The notes beneath the pieces are model-generated. The model was not told the origin of the DNA, made no database searches, and was given only the letters and a program-made list of their open reading frames with translations. A program made the position numbers and the translations under genes. A stretch of 64,000 nucleotides of DNA, from contig NC_041002.1 in assembly GCF_004193775.1 (NCBI RefSeq), positions 17,479,535 to 17,543,534 on the forward strand, written 5' to 3'. This DNA is from Glycine soja. Taxonomy: Eukaryota; Streptophyta; Magnoliopsida; Fabales; Fabaceae. Within the stretch, counting starts at the first letter, position 1. Every line of letters begins with the position of its first letter. Positions 10,441 to 21,534 of the stretch are shown piece after piece.

Positions 10441-11475
10441 GACAATTTGGTCCCACCCTCAAAATCTTATTTCGGAGACCATGGAATTGATTGCCTAGCA
10501 CTGTTGATGTGTCCTCCACCATCGAGGCTGGAGCCCCGTGAATTGATTGCCTAGCGCTATTCGCCTATCCTCCATCCTCCAATCTTATTCGGAGACCCAT
10601 GAATTGATTGCCTAGCGCTGTTCATGTGTCCTCCAGCATCGAGGCTGGAGCCCCGCGAATTGATTGCGTAGCGCTGCTCGCCTATCCTCCATCCTCCAAT
10701 CTTATTCGGAGACCCATGAATTGATTGCCTAGCACTGTTCATGTGTCCTCCACCATCGAGGCTGGAGCCCCGCGAATTGATTGCCTAGCGCTGTTCGCCT
10801 ATCCTCCATCCTCCAATCTTATTCGGAGACCCATGAATTGATTTCCTAGCGCTGTCCATGTGTCCTCCAGCATCAAGGCTAGAGCCCCGCGAATTGATTG
10901 TGTAGCGCTATTCGCCTATCCTCCATCCTCCAATCTTATTCGGAGACCCATGAATTGATTGCCTAGCGCTATTCATGTGTCCTCCACCATCGAGGCTGGA
11001 GCCCCGCGAATTGATTGCCTAGCGCTGTTCGCCTATCCTCCATCCTCCAATCTTATTCGGAGACCCATGAATTGATTGCCTAGCACTGTTCATGTGTCCT
11101 CCACCATCGAGGCTGGTGCCCCGCGAATTGATTGCCTAGCGTTGTTCGCCTATCTTCCATCCTCAAATCTTTCGGAGACCCATGAATTGATTGCCTAGCG
11201 CTGTTCATGTGTCCTCCACCATCGAGGCTGGAGCCCAGCGTATTGATTACCTAGCGCTATTCGCCTATCCTCTACCCTCAAATCTTGTTCGGAGACTCAT
11301 GAATTGATTGCTTAGCGCTGTTCATGTGTCCTCCACCATCGAGTCTGGAGCCCCGCGAATTGATTGCCTAGCGCTGTTCGCCTATCCTCCACCCTCAATT
11401 CTTGTTCGGAGACCCATGAATTGATTGCCTAGCGCTGTTCATGTGTCCTCCACCATCAAGTGCGGAGCCTCCGGT
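10441..11475 (+). repeat. 117-bp tandem array (dimeric monomer), element A
   Basis: The motif GAGGCTGGAGCCCC starts at about 10524, 10641, 10758, 10875, 10992, 11109, 11224 and 11341, giving 117-bp spacing with one 115-bp unit. Each unit is a dimer of two related halves, both beginning GAATTGATTGCCTAGCGCTG and then diverging. About 8.7 units are present. Open frames across it are by-products of the period, not genes. Confidence 0.9.
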
Positions 11476-11700
11476 GATTGGGAAATGTGGTTTTTGTTAT
11501 TTTCCCGATCGTTTCCTTCGCCAAACATGTGTATATATGTATATTATGTTATTGGTGTTTTTTTTGTTTGTGTTTGTTTTGTGTTGTGTAGAAAAAAGAA
11601 GAAGGAGAGACGGGAGTCATCATAGACTAATCACGGAAAGGGCGAAGACGGACGAAATCAGTGTTTTATCTTTGCTTTTCTCTTATCTCCAATAAAAGGT
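11476..11700 (+). other. Subterminal non-coding segment before the polypurine tract of A
   Basis: A T/G-rich and then purine-rich segment ends with ATCTCCAATAAAAG. The same ending precedes the 3' LTR of element B at about 49058-49070. There is no coding potential. Confidence 0.5.
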
Positions 11701-11717
11701 AAGTAAAGAGGGGCAAC
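11701..11717 (+). promoter_or_regulatory. Polypurine tract of element A
   Basis: AAGTAAAGAGGGGCAAC lies directly before the TGTCATACCC start of the 3' LTR. It would prime plus-strand DNA synthesis. The same sequence stands before the 3' LTR of element B. Confidence 0.8.
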
Positions 11718-13329
11718 TGTCATACCCTAATTTCGTTCGGGAACTATTGCTTGATGGCATGCAACCTTTGATTGACCGCTTCAAGGTACTTGGCACCCTT
11801 TGTTGCACAATATGTGAAGTCCCAAGACATGCCGAAAATAAAAAAGAAGCATTGTTACGCAATCCGTGAAATTCTGTAACGTGACGGAAATAAAAAAGAA
11901 GCATTGTTACGCAATCCGTGAGTTTCCGTAACTCTTCGAAAGCTAAAAAAGGAGTAGTTATATGATCCGTAAGGTTTCGTAACCTTACGAAAAGAAAACA
12001 AGTATCGTTACAAAATTCGTAAAGTTTCGTAACGTTACGGAAAAAGAATCACCAAAAAAAAGCAAAGGGGGTGTATTTAGTAAATTAGGGGTGCAAACAG
12101 TATCCAGGCCCACTTGGGCCTTCCAGATTCTTCCTCCAGAAGGCAGTTGCTTCTGGAGGAAGCAACCTAGCTCGCCTGGGCGAGCTGGGTGGCAAGCTCC
12201 TCCCTTATTTTGCTATAAATAGGGGGAGGAGTGAAGAAGGAAAGGGTTAAGCCTTCTTGGCACTTCGTATTCACTTGAAATTGCTGAGGAAAATTGTTTC
12301 CGTGAAGAAAATTCAAGCCGAGGAGCTTCCGTAACGTTTCCGTGGGTGATTTCGCGAAGATTTTTAACTATTCTTCGTCATTCATCGTTCGTTCTTCATT
12401 GTTCTTCGGTCTTCAACCGGTAAGTACCCCAAATCGAACTTTTCAGTTCATTCTATGTACCCGTGATGGTCCCCATTTGTTTCGTGTACTTTTATTCTCG
12501 TTTCATTTACTTTCCGTACCCCCTTTTGTCGTGCTTCAGTCATTTACTTAAGTCATTTTCTCGCCTAATCAAAAAATAAAATAAAATTCCACCGATCGTT
12601 TGATTTGCAATATCCGTTAATTTTTGTTAAAATGAAATCCGATCGTTCGGTCGTGCCGTAACCACATTGGAAACCAAAAAAAGGTAAAATAATAATATAA
12701 TAATAAAAAAATATCTTTGAGTAAAATGAAGCAAAAAAAATCAATTGGACGTTTCTCTTTGGGATTTCTCTTTCTTAATTGAATTGACTAATAACTAAAG
12801 TGAAACTAAGGCTAAAATCAACCCATAAAGTCAAGCTCGTCCACAAAAAATCACAAAAAGAAGGATTTGAAAGTTTAATATCTCAGTTTTTCTTACCATG
12901 TAAATGGATCATTTTTAAGGTCCAATGCCTTAAAATGATCACCTTCCAAGTAAAAAGAATCGCTTGATTCACCCTTAAAAAAGAACTACGTAGGTCTGAT
13001 TTCCTCTTCGAGGGAGGGTACGTAGGAGCAAGAGTCCCGCTTTTGTCGACCTCAAAAAATAAAAAAGAATTAAAAATTAGGGTAACACAATTTCACACAA
13101 TTCTAAAAATAAGGCTGTTGTCCTTTGAGACAAACGTGAGAGGTGCTAATATCTTCCTCAAACGTAAATACAACTCCCGAACTTGGAATATTCTTTTTGA
13201 CCGGTTTCCTTCGGTTTTTCCGACGTTTTCCACAAATAAACGTTGGTGGCGACTCCGTGCATTTTCCTCCTTTGGAAAACGCACCCGTGAGCCTCGTCTC
13301 GCTCGCCCGCAAAAGGGTAGGTTGCGACA
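11718..13329 (+). repeat. 3' LTR of element A
   Basis: This 1,612-bp LTR begins TGTCATACCCTAATTTCG and ends GGGTAGGTTGCGACA, the same ends as the LTRs of elements B and E. It carries the palindromic box, a TATA box, a GTAAGT donor-like site at 12421 and the module TACGTAGGTCTGA...TACGTAGGAGCAA at about 12988-13030. It differs from the B and E LTRs at many positions and by indels, so A is a different subfamily. Confidence 0.9.
12169..12222 (+). promoter_or_regulatory. LTR promoter of element A: palindrome and TATA box
   Basis: AGCTCGCCTGGGCGAGCT (12169-12186) is an 18-bp near-perfect palindrome, followed by TATAAATAG at 12214-12222. The leader after it carries GTAAGTACC at 12421. One palindrome copy is present here; B and E have two. 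Confidence 0.7.
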
Positions 13330-13330
13330 C

Positions 13331-14490
13331 AATGTGCCTAAACTTAGGAAGTTGATCTTTGAGGAAGGTCATAGGAGCAACCTCAGCAACCACCCTGGTG
13401 CTACCAAGATGTATCATGATCTAAAGATAATGTTTTGGTGGCCTAACATGAAGAGAGAGGTTAGTGAGTTTGTGTATACGTGTTTAGTCTATCGAAAGGC
13501 TAAGATAGAACATCAGAGACCTTCAGGTAAGTTACGACCCTTAGAGATACCCCAGTGGAAGTGGGACAATATCTCCATGGATTTCGTTGTATGACTACCT
13601 TGGACCCCCAAAGGTTTTGATTCTATTTGGGTTATTGTTGACAGATTGACCAAATCTGCACACTTTATCCCCATCAATATCAGGTTTTCCTTAGAGAAGT
13701 TGACCTCCCTGTATATTAGTGAGATTGTCATATTACATAGTGTGTCGTCTAGCATAATGTCTAATAGAGATCCTAGATTCACCTCTAGGTTTTGGGAGAG
13801 TTTGAACAAAGTGTTGGGAACCAAGCTTAGGCTAAGTTCAACCTACCACCATTAGACTGATGGCCAAATTGAATGGACCATTCATTCACTGGAGGACTTT
13901 TTAAGAGCATGTGTATTAGAAAACAAAGGCAATTGGGAGTGTTTTCTACCGTTGATAGAGTTCACCTATAACAATAGTTTTCATTCTACCATTGGCATGG
14001 CTCCCTATGAAGCTTTTTATGGTAGAAGGTGTAGGACACCCTTATGCTGGCTAGAACCCAGAGAAAACCTCACCTAAGGACTTGAAGTGGTACAACAAAC
14101 CACTGAAAATGTCAAGTTGATCCAAGAGAAGATGAGGACTGCTCAGAGTAGGCAAAAGAGTTATCAGGACAAGAGGAGGAAAAACCTAGAATTCGAGGTT
14201 GGTGATCATGTATTCTTGAGAGTCACCCCTTGGACTAGGGTTGGTCGAGCTTTGAAATCCCAAAAATTCACACCTTGTTTTATCTGTCCCTTCCAAATTC
14301 TAAGAAGAGTTAGTCCTGTGGCATATCAAATTGCGTTACCCCCGTCTCTTTCTAACCTCCATAATGTCTTTGATGTTTCTACACTCTATAAATATATCCA
14401 TGATCCTTCTCATGTTGTCAAATTAGATGTTGTTCAAGTAAATGAGAATTTGACATATGAAACATTGTCTTTGAGGATCGAGGACATGTG
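13331..14490 (+). pseudogene. Integrase of element F (broken)
   Basis: The reading shows the zinc-binding H-H-C-C region with HPGATKMYHDL and WWPNMKREV; the last Cys is Tyr (CLVYRKAK). The catalytic core follows with ISMDFVV, DRLTKSAHFIP, SNRDPRF and HSLEDFLRACVLE, and then the C-terminal domain with VGDHVFLRVTPWT and SNLHNVFDVSTL. The frame is broken by TGA at about 13592, TAG at 13853 (where the usual YHPQTDG has Gln) and another stop near 14077. The chromodomain expected after HVVKLDVVQVNENLTYE is decayed after 14490. Tekay/Del-type chromovirus assignment is by motif memory. Confidence 0.85.
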
Positions 14491-16261
14491 AACAAAGCAC
14501 TTAAGAGGGAAAGAGAATAGGCTAATGCAACAACTTTTGCTCCATTTCCCACTTGTAGGTCCAGTTCACCTTTGCTTAATTTTCTACATTCCTTTAGTCC
14601 CTCTAAATTTGATGCAATCCTCCCAAGGAGGGGACTCATTGTAACACCCTGAAATATTATTAGTAATTATATTTGATGTTTGATTATTTTGTTGTGTTAT
14701 TTTATCCGTGTTTTATTTTCAAGGAGGTGAGTTTAGTTATTATAAGGGTGTTGATAGTTAAAGCGCTAACTTCTCAAAGAAGCCTCTGAAGAAATCTTCC
14801 CAAAGAAGCCTCACGAGGATGCTTCTCGAGGAAGCCTCTTAATGAAACTTCTCAAGGAAGCTGTCTGGAGCTGTCTTGGTAAAAGCGCCATCCTGTCTTT
14901 GTTAACCGTTGGATCTTTTTGAAATTTTGTCTGAAGGTTCATAGCATAGATGTCCACGAGCTGACCGTTGCAATCTCTGATATGACTTCAAGCGTATGCG
15001 AAAAGCTTCCTTTTTCGAGAGCAGAAGCACTTGAGTGTTTCAGCCTTTGTATTTTGTGTAACCTTGGAAAAATGCCATTTTCTTTCTCCTTCTTTCTTCC
15101 AAAAATCATTTCCAACGTCCCAAGATTCTTATCCTTCACCCACAGCCACCACGAACCACCATAGTTCTCCATTGAAACCCTACACCGAGAGGAACCCTTC
15201 AATCGGAGCGGAATCTTCCAAACTTGCCTCGCGATTTCGTTTGAGAAAGAAGCCCAATCTGACCTTCATGGTTTTCTTCGAGGTAACTGTGATTCTAATC
15301 TTGTTCCTTGGTATTTTAATCCTATCCTTGCATCATTTTCTGACTTTGGAACCACCATTGTATGCTTTACGCTTCCTTTGGAAAACCCTAGAGAAAGAGA
15401 CTATGTAAAAGTTATCCTTTTCTGAAATGGGTGCTATTTTCGTGACCTTCACTGAACCCCGGTCGCATTGGCGTGATCGTAATTTCAAAATGATGCTCCT
15501 TTTGTAGAACCCAAAATACCCCTTAGCGTGTTCATGTAGTGACATGAGTATTTGACTCAGGGTATCGTTGTCAACTTTATTTCTGAAATCCATTGTAATT
15601 TCCTTCATTTTGACATATAGAGACTTGCGTTGGACCGACAAGCATGCACGAGAAAGAGACCTCTAAATGACACAAAGAGGAACCTGGCGGGGAGCTCACA
15701 ATAGGTGATGGGAGTTTATTATAAAATTTACCGTTTTGACACCATAGTTAGGGTCAGGGAACCTAGCTATGAGAATATATGCATGTCCCTGTTGCATGCT
15801 GATTTTTCCTTTATAGAAAACAACGTTTTTAACTAATGGGATGTGATATAATTGTTATTGATGTGCATGTTGGCTTTCAAGAAAAACTATGTTTTGATGA
15901 ATGGGATGCGATATATTTATTGTTGATGAATGAAATTATTGTCTTTATTTGATTTGTGTTGTTTGAAGACCTGAGGAGTGTCAATCTCAGACATGAATGA
16001 AATATGTACATGCGGAATGCGACTTACTATTTATGTTGCCATTGATGACTTTAATTGATATGTGGTGATGTTGATATTTATGATGATATTGATTTGAGAT
16101 GACGTTGCTAATGAAGAATCATGTCAACATGAGTTGATGTTATTATTGATGATTACGTGAATATGAAATGAGGTTGCTGTTGTTGTTGATAACGTCATTG
16201 AGATGAGATGATGTTTATGTTGAGAATGATATTGAAATGGAATGTTGATGATGTTGGAAAT

Positions 16262-16770
16262 GCATTGAGATGTGCATGTTGTGTATGATCATAGGGGGTG
16301 CAGTGACCTTGTTGGATGTCCCTTGTGAGGGAAACTAGAGTGGTTAAAGAATTTAAGCATTTCTGAAGGGATGCTTAGGTGCTTTAATTCATCCATGGTC
16401 ATTGTACATGATGGTGCCCATGTTTCATACGTTGGATGTTGTGTATGTTCGTGGGGGGGGGGGGGGTGCATTGACCTTGTCGGATGTTCCTTGTGTGGGA
16501 AACTAGAGTGATTAAAGAATTTAAGCATTTATGAGGGAATGCCTAGGTGCTTTAATTCATCCATGGTCATTGTACTTGATGGTGCTCACATTCATACGTT
16601 GTATGTTGTGCATGTTCATGGGGGGGGGGGGGGGTGCAGCGACCTTGTCGGATGTTCCTGGTGGGGGAAATAGAGGGGTTAAAGAATTTAAGCATTTCTG
16701 AGGGGATGCTTAGGAGCTTTAATTCATCCATGGTCATTGTACTTGATGGTGCCTATGGTTCATTCCTCAT
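16262..16770 (+). repeat. Triplicated ~165-bp block with poly-G tracts in the F LTR
   Basis: Three units share the landmark AAGAATTTAAGCATTT and the phrase CTTTAATTCATCCATGGTCA, spaced about 160-170 bp. Units two and three carry runs of 13-15 G and a related run lies at 16871-16880. The first unit has only GGGGG, so the tract expanded after duplication. Confidence 0.8.
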
Positions 16771-17067
16771 ATGACACAGGAAATAGTATAAATTGTGGCA
16801 ATATGTACTTTGTACTAGGGGGTGTGTCACCTGGTAAGGAACTCCCTTGTGGCTGAGGCTGATCATCGAGGGGGGGGGGGGAGTTACGGTGCATGACTGG
16901 GTGGCCTCGAAAAATACTGCATGGTTTCCTAAGTGAGGTGTCGTGTGGACACACTTAGGCTATTTCCTTGGTATTGGATACGGTGCATACCACATTGCAT
17001 TTGAGAGTTGAGGTCAGGTGCATGCATCATTCTGAGCAGTCTTGATTGGATCCATGGATGGATGATG

Positions 17068-17145
17068 AATAATTGTTGAATGTGAATGATGAATAATTGT
17101 TGAATGTGAATGATGAATAATTGTTGAATGTGGGTGTTGAATAAT
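17068..17145 (+). repeat. 26-bp triplicate in the F LTR
   Basis: The unit GATGAATAATTGTTGAATGT is repeated three times at about 26-bp spacing near the 3' end of the LTR. Confidence 0.75.
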
Positions 17146-17521
17146 GAATGTTGTGTAAGCTCGTGATGTTTGCCTATGTTTTCTTGTTAAATGTGATTAT
17201 TTGGATTTAGCATTGGTTCTTTTTATAATGAAATCACCCTTGCAATTTTGTATCATGTGGTTGATACCTGCGATGATCGTGAACCTTGTTCATGGGAGCA
17301 GAATGGCAGCGGTAGGGTCCTGGAATGAGATTCTGTTGAGGAGCCATCAAGCCGATGTGATGACGTTGGGATTATTTTGGGAGAGAGTTGTGTTTTGTTA
17401 ATCAACTCCTCCATAGTTGGTTCATTATTCCTTTTGTTGAACTAAAGATGTAAATTTCAGATTTTAATTATATGTATGAACACATCTTAATTTCCATTAT
17501 GTGTATGAAGTGTACTGAGTT

Positions 17522-17523
<2 letters not shown>

Positions 17524-17554
<31 letters not shown>
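17524..17554. repeat. TA microsatellite
   Basis: An uninterrupted (AT)n run of about 15 dinucleotides lies inside the F LTR. It is likely to vary in length between individuals. Confidence 0.9.
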
Positions 17555-17556
<2 letters not shown>

Positions 17557-17707
17557 TCTTAAGTAAATGTGTACGGTTTGGTGAATGTATGTCAAGACAA
17601 AAAATATCTTTATTTTCATAAGCAAAAATTAAGGGAGTTTTTATTTAAAAATTGAATTTATCGCGGTTTAGGATGGTGATATCGTAGCGACGAGGTGGGT
17701 CGTTACA

Positions 17708-18670
17708 CTCATCACTAGAGCCATGGCTAGGAGACTCCAGGAAGATTGGGCCAGGGATGTAGGAGAAGGCCCTAGGGTTCTCATGAGCCTTAGGGTAGAT
17801 TTTGGGCCCATGGGCTAAGTATGACTCCATTTATCTTTGTACATATTAGATTAGGGTTTCAATATTTTTGGGCCTTGTATTTAGGGCTCCATAATGTAGG
17901 GAGGGTACCCCCAACAAGTTTATAGTATCCTAATAATATAGGATTTTTCAGCCCTTATATTTTAGGGCACCTTGACTAGTTTTGTATTACGAGTAGTTTT
18001 GTAATTTCACATGCATTAGGTGCACTATTTGTAATTTCACATGCATTAGGTGAGCATTTGCTTGCTACACCCATTGCCACATCATATAGTCACACTTTGT
18101 GCATGTCTTTCATGCTTTACATGCATCATGACACCTAAGCACACTTAGTGGAGAATCAAGGATTTGATCTTGGATTAGTGGGCTGAACCATAGCTGAAAT
18201 TCAATAATCATCATTAGTGAAATTTTGACTCCAAATTTGGCTCCACAAATTCAAATTCAAGTGAAATTTGAATAGACATTCAAATTTCCCTCCAATTTTG
18301 TGTGACACTTAGACTATAAATAGAAGCCTTGTGTGTGCATTTTGCAACTTTGATCATTTGAAAAATTAGACTTCAAATTTCATACCTCATTCTCCCTCTT
18401 CTCTCTCTCAAAATTTCATTCCCCTCTCTCCCTCTCCCTCCACTCGTCTTCTCCTACCTTCAAACTCTTATCAATGGCTTCCTATGGTGGTGAGCTTGTT
18501 CTTGACTCATCTTCTCCTTGAAGTGGCATCCCTAATCACCTTTCCTCCTTCTCCATTCCACTGACATTTATCTTCAAGATGCAAAGGACTTTGTTGATGA
18601 AGATTCAAGACCTACAAGCTCTACATGGAGCTACATTACTACCGTTTAGGCTATATAGATGAGAGGTGCA
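17708..18670 (+). mobile_element. Fragment K: gypsy pol end plus promoter-like 3' region
   Basis: The first 110 bases encode the pattern SRAMARRLQEDWARD...LRVDFGPMG and a stop. This resembles the C-terminal end of a legume gypsy polyprotein and is closely related to the start of composite D at 27580. Then comes a non-coding stretch rich in repeated phrases such as TTTCACATGCATTAGGTG, a TATAAATAG at 18315 and a pyrimidine-rich leader. The piece is cut on the left by the F LTR and on the right at a 24-bp direct repeat shared with 19796-19819. Confidence 0.6.
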
Positions 18671-18694
18671 TGAAATTATAAGATAGTTTGGATT

Positions 18695-19123
18695 ATATGA
18701 CAACTCACTCCACTTGAAACACCACAAAGGAATGGTGTGTTTGAAAGGAGAAATCAAACACTATTGGACATGGCATGATTCATGATGAGTCATTTAGAAC
18801 TTCATGGCTCTTTTTTGGGATATTAGTTGCTTACAATTGCTTCCACACTTTCATCAAAAGCAGTTGAAAAGGCACCATATGAAATATAGACAAGGAGAAG
18901 GCCAAACATGCCTTTTCTATGGATATGGGACTGTCATGTTTATGTGATTTCAAATAAACTAGAACCCAAATTAGACAAATTTGTCTTTGAGGGATACCCT
19001 AAGGAAACAAAGGGATACTATTTCTACAATTCCTTTGAGGACAAAGTGTTTGTCGTTAGGACTAAAGTGTTCCTAGAGAAGGAATACATCTCCAATCCAA
19101 TGGAGCCAGTGGGAGGATTGTGA
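18695..19123 (+). pseudogene. Copia integrase tail, element G
   Basis: The reading has the end of the integrase core, TPQRNGVFERRNQTLLDMA, then a stop, then KAVEKAPYEI and the run GYPKETKGYYFYNS followed by VFLEKEYIS. These are the usual landmarks between integrase and RT in Tork/Tnt1-like copia elements. Stops near 18768, 18827 and 18887 break it. Only 18908-19123 remains open. Confidence 0.7.
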
Positions 19124-19319
19124 ATCTTGGAGAAATCCAAGTGACACGAGGTACTGATCCACTTGTAATGGAACAAAATTAATGCCACAAAGCATTGTGG
19201 ATCCGCCTTTGATTCAAGTAGCACAAAAATGTGCAGGTTAAACAGGTCATGTCACCAACCTCGGAGATATGGGTTTCTGTTCACCTAGGAAGTTGATGTG
19301 AGAAGTGGCTTACTAGGAG

Positions 19320-21460
19320 GCCATTATTGAGCCTGAATATGAGAAGTGGCTTACGGGTATAGGATCTAAGATGGAATCCATGTACACTAACCAGGTTTGG
19401 ACCTTGGTTGATCCACCTAAAGTGGTAAAACCTATATGGTGTAAGTGGATCTTCTAGAATAAGACTGACATGGATGTTAAGGTGAATACCTTTAAGGCAT
19501 GATTAGTGGTGAAAGGTTTCAAGAAAGTTCGAGGTATAGGCTGTGATGAGACCTTATCACCAGTTGTGATGCTTAAGTTTATCTAAATCCTACTTGCTAA
19601 TGTTGCATACCATGATTACGAGACTTGACAGATGGATGCCAAGACTGTATTCCTTAATGAGACTCTTCTTGAGGATGTGTACATGACACAACCTAAGGGT
19701 TTTAATGATCTAAAGGAAGTTGGGAATGTATGCAAGTTGCAAAGATCCATTTATTGATTTAAATAAGCTTCTAGAAGTTGGAATCTTCATTTTGATGAAA
19801 TTATAAGATAGTTTGGATTCATAAAGAACGAAGATGAACCTTGTGTCTACAAGAAGGTTAGGGGGAGTAGGGGTGTTCATGGTGTGGTTTGGTTCGGTTT
19901 TTAGGCAAAAAGTCATCCAAACCCAACATAAAATAAAGATGTGTTTTGGTTTGGCTCAGTTTAAATATAACATCAAATCTAAACAAAACCAAACCAATCA
20001 TATTTCAGTTTTGCGGTTTTTTTATTTTTGTAATCTATTATCCTAATTTAAATCTGTCAACTAAACTTACATAATTATTATATATGCTATATAATTTTAA
20101 AAATGAAATTTATTTTTATTAAATTTTGTTTAAAATGTTTTAACTAAAAATTATCTTCACTTCTATTTAGCATTGATATAAAATAATTTTACCAACTCTT
20201 TTTGTAACATAATAGTAATTAATGCATCACTTGATATTTAACACTACTTTTAACAATATTGGAATATCCTTTTTAACATAAGAAAGTAAAATATACATCT
20301 TGATTATTAAGCAAATGAAAAGTAATAAATTATTTAATACTTATTATTAATTATCATAATAAAAGTCAACATAATTATAATATGTAGTTTGTTTGGTGGG
20401 TTTGGTTTTTTATAAACAAGATCCAAAAAAATGAATCAAACCTCAAAAGATGTGTGGTTTTTAAGACTTTTTGTTTGTTGCGGTTTTCGATTTTTTTTTT
20501 TTGGATCAGTTTAGCGGTTTACAAACATTTTGGTTTGCTTTTGAACACCCCTAAGTGGGAGTGCAATCATTTTTTGGTTTTGCATGTAGATGGCATACTA
20601 GTCATTGGAAATGACATCCCAACACTGCAACATGTTAAGACATGGTTTGGAAGTTGTTTCTCGATGAAAGACTTAGGAAAAACATCCTATGTGCTAGGAC
20701 TCATGATTTGTAGAGATAGATTGCTAAGACTACTTGGCCTTAGTCATAGTATATATATAGACAAAGTGCTTAGGTGCTTTAGTATGCATGATTCCAAGAA
20801 AGGTTTTCTTGCTTATATCACATGGCGTATACTTGTTCAAGGGACAATGCCTTACTACATCATATGAAAGGGAATGCATAAATAGGATTCTATATGCTTT
20901 GGCAATAGGATCTATCATGTATGCCATCATGTGTACCAGACTAGATGTCGTGTATGCTTTGAGCATGATGAAAATATACCAATCTAATCTTGGTGATGGT
21001 CACTAGACCAATGCCAAGGATATTCTAAAGTACTTGCGAAGTACTAAGGATTCATTTTGGACATATGGAGGTGAGGAAGAGCTCATCGTAAAAGTTATAC
21101 CGACGCTAGCTTCCAAACCAATACGAATAATTCTCAATCATAGTCAGGATTTGTGTTTTGTATGAATAACGAGCTAGAAAATTTCCAAGCAAGGGACAAT
21201 CATCAATTCTACTGCAATGGCTAAGTATATAATTGTCTTTGGTTCAAGTTGAGGGGGATTTTTGGATCAGGAAGATCATTGTGGAACTTGGCATCATTCC
21301 TAGCATCGCAGTTCCAATTGATCTTTGTTGTGATAACAATGGAGTAATCACATACGTAGTCCAAACCCATATACTTAGTTGCTTCCATCTCATTCAAGAG
21401 ATATGCAGAGAGTTAACATTAGAGAATGTTATTGACCCACTTTTGGAGCACCTTGCTTAG
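19320..21460 (+). pseudogene. Copia RT/RNase H, element G, split by a MITE
   Basis: RT landmarks are seen in pieces: MDAKTVFLNETLLEDVYMTQP before the MITE, and after it IGNDIPTLQHVKTWFGSCFS, KDLGKTSYVLG and ALAIGSIMYAIMCTRLDVVYAL. RNase H remnants such as ELGIIPSIAVPIDLCCDNNG reach 21459. The RT active-site YVDD reads HVDG at about 20585-20597, so even the catalytic pair is lost. The frame is broken at many places by stops and small indels. The MITE sits between two copies of an 8-bp target within the RT. Confidence 0.8.
19868..20553. mobile_element. hAT-type MITE, 686 bp
   Basis: The ends are TAGGGGTGTTCA and its exact complement TGAACACCCCTA, a 12-bp terminal inverted repeat. The flanks are AGGGGGAG (19860-19867) and AGTGGGAG (20554-20561), an 8-bp target duplication with one mismatch. 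Removing the insert restores copia RT reading. The interior is AT-rich with GGTTTGGTT-type subterminal repeats near both ends and no transposase. An 8-bp duplication points to the hAT superfamily. Confidence 0.8.
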
Positions 21461-21534
21461 TGGAAGCATAATGCTCACACTAGATCAATGGGTATTAGGT
21501 TTATACTCAATTGGAACTAGTGCTAGTGGGATAT

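Larger units (their letters stand above)
1..13329 (+). mobile_element. Element A: 3' part of a non-autonomous Ogre-like Ty3/gypsy retrotransposon
   Basis: The segment reads on the plus strand through the protease tail, a short intron, the start of RT, the last part of integrase, an extra ORF, a tandem array, a polypurine tract and a 3' LTR ending in GCGACA. Its coding parts align residue for residue with element E at the right end of the window. The 5' half lies outside the window. RT and integrase are fused by a deletion near position 990, so the copy cannot make its own enzymes. It sits inside the integrase of element F. The five bases after the LTR, CAATG, are the expected target duplication, but the left copy is not visible. 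Assignment to the Ogre/Tat lineage rests on the intron, RT type and LTR family. Confidence 0.8.
13330..17707 (+). mobile_element. Element F: Tekay-like Ty3/gypsy, 3' end
   Basis: Integrase sequence begins exactly where the LTR of element A ends, continues to about 14490, then a polypurine-like AAGGAGGGGACT precedes an LTR starting TGTAACACCC and ending GGTCGTTACA at 17707. The 5' part of the element should lie to the left of element A, outside the window. F is older than A, because A is inserted in it, and F in turn abuts fragment K. Confidence 0.8.
14640..17707 (+). repeat. 3' LTR of element F
   Basis: This 3,068-bp LTR runs from TGTAACACCC to GTTACA, a long LTR typical of legume Tekay-like elements. 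Near its 5' end it holds CTTCTCAAGGAAG-type short repeats (14770-14870). Its middle has a triplicated block with G tracts, and its end has a 26-bp triplicate and a TA microsatellite. The leader region around 15000-15400 is open but shows no recognisable protein. Confidence 0.8.

Noticed and set aside
15031..15408. 125-residue frame in the F LTR
   Set aside because: It is in LTR leader sequence, has no recognisable domain and is not supported by context.
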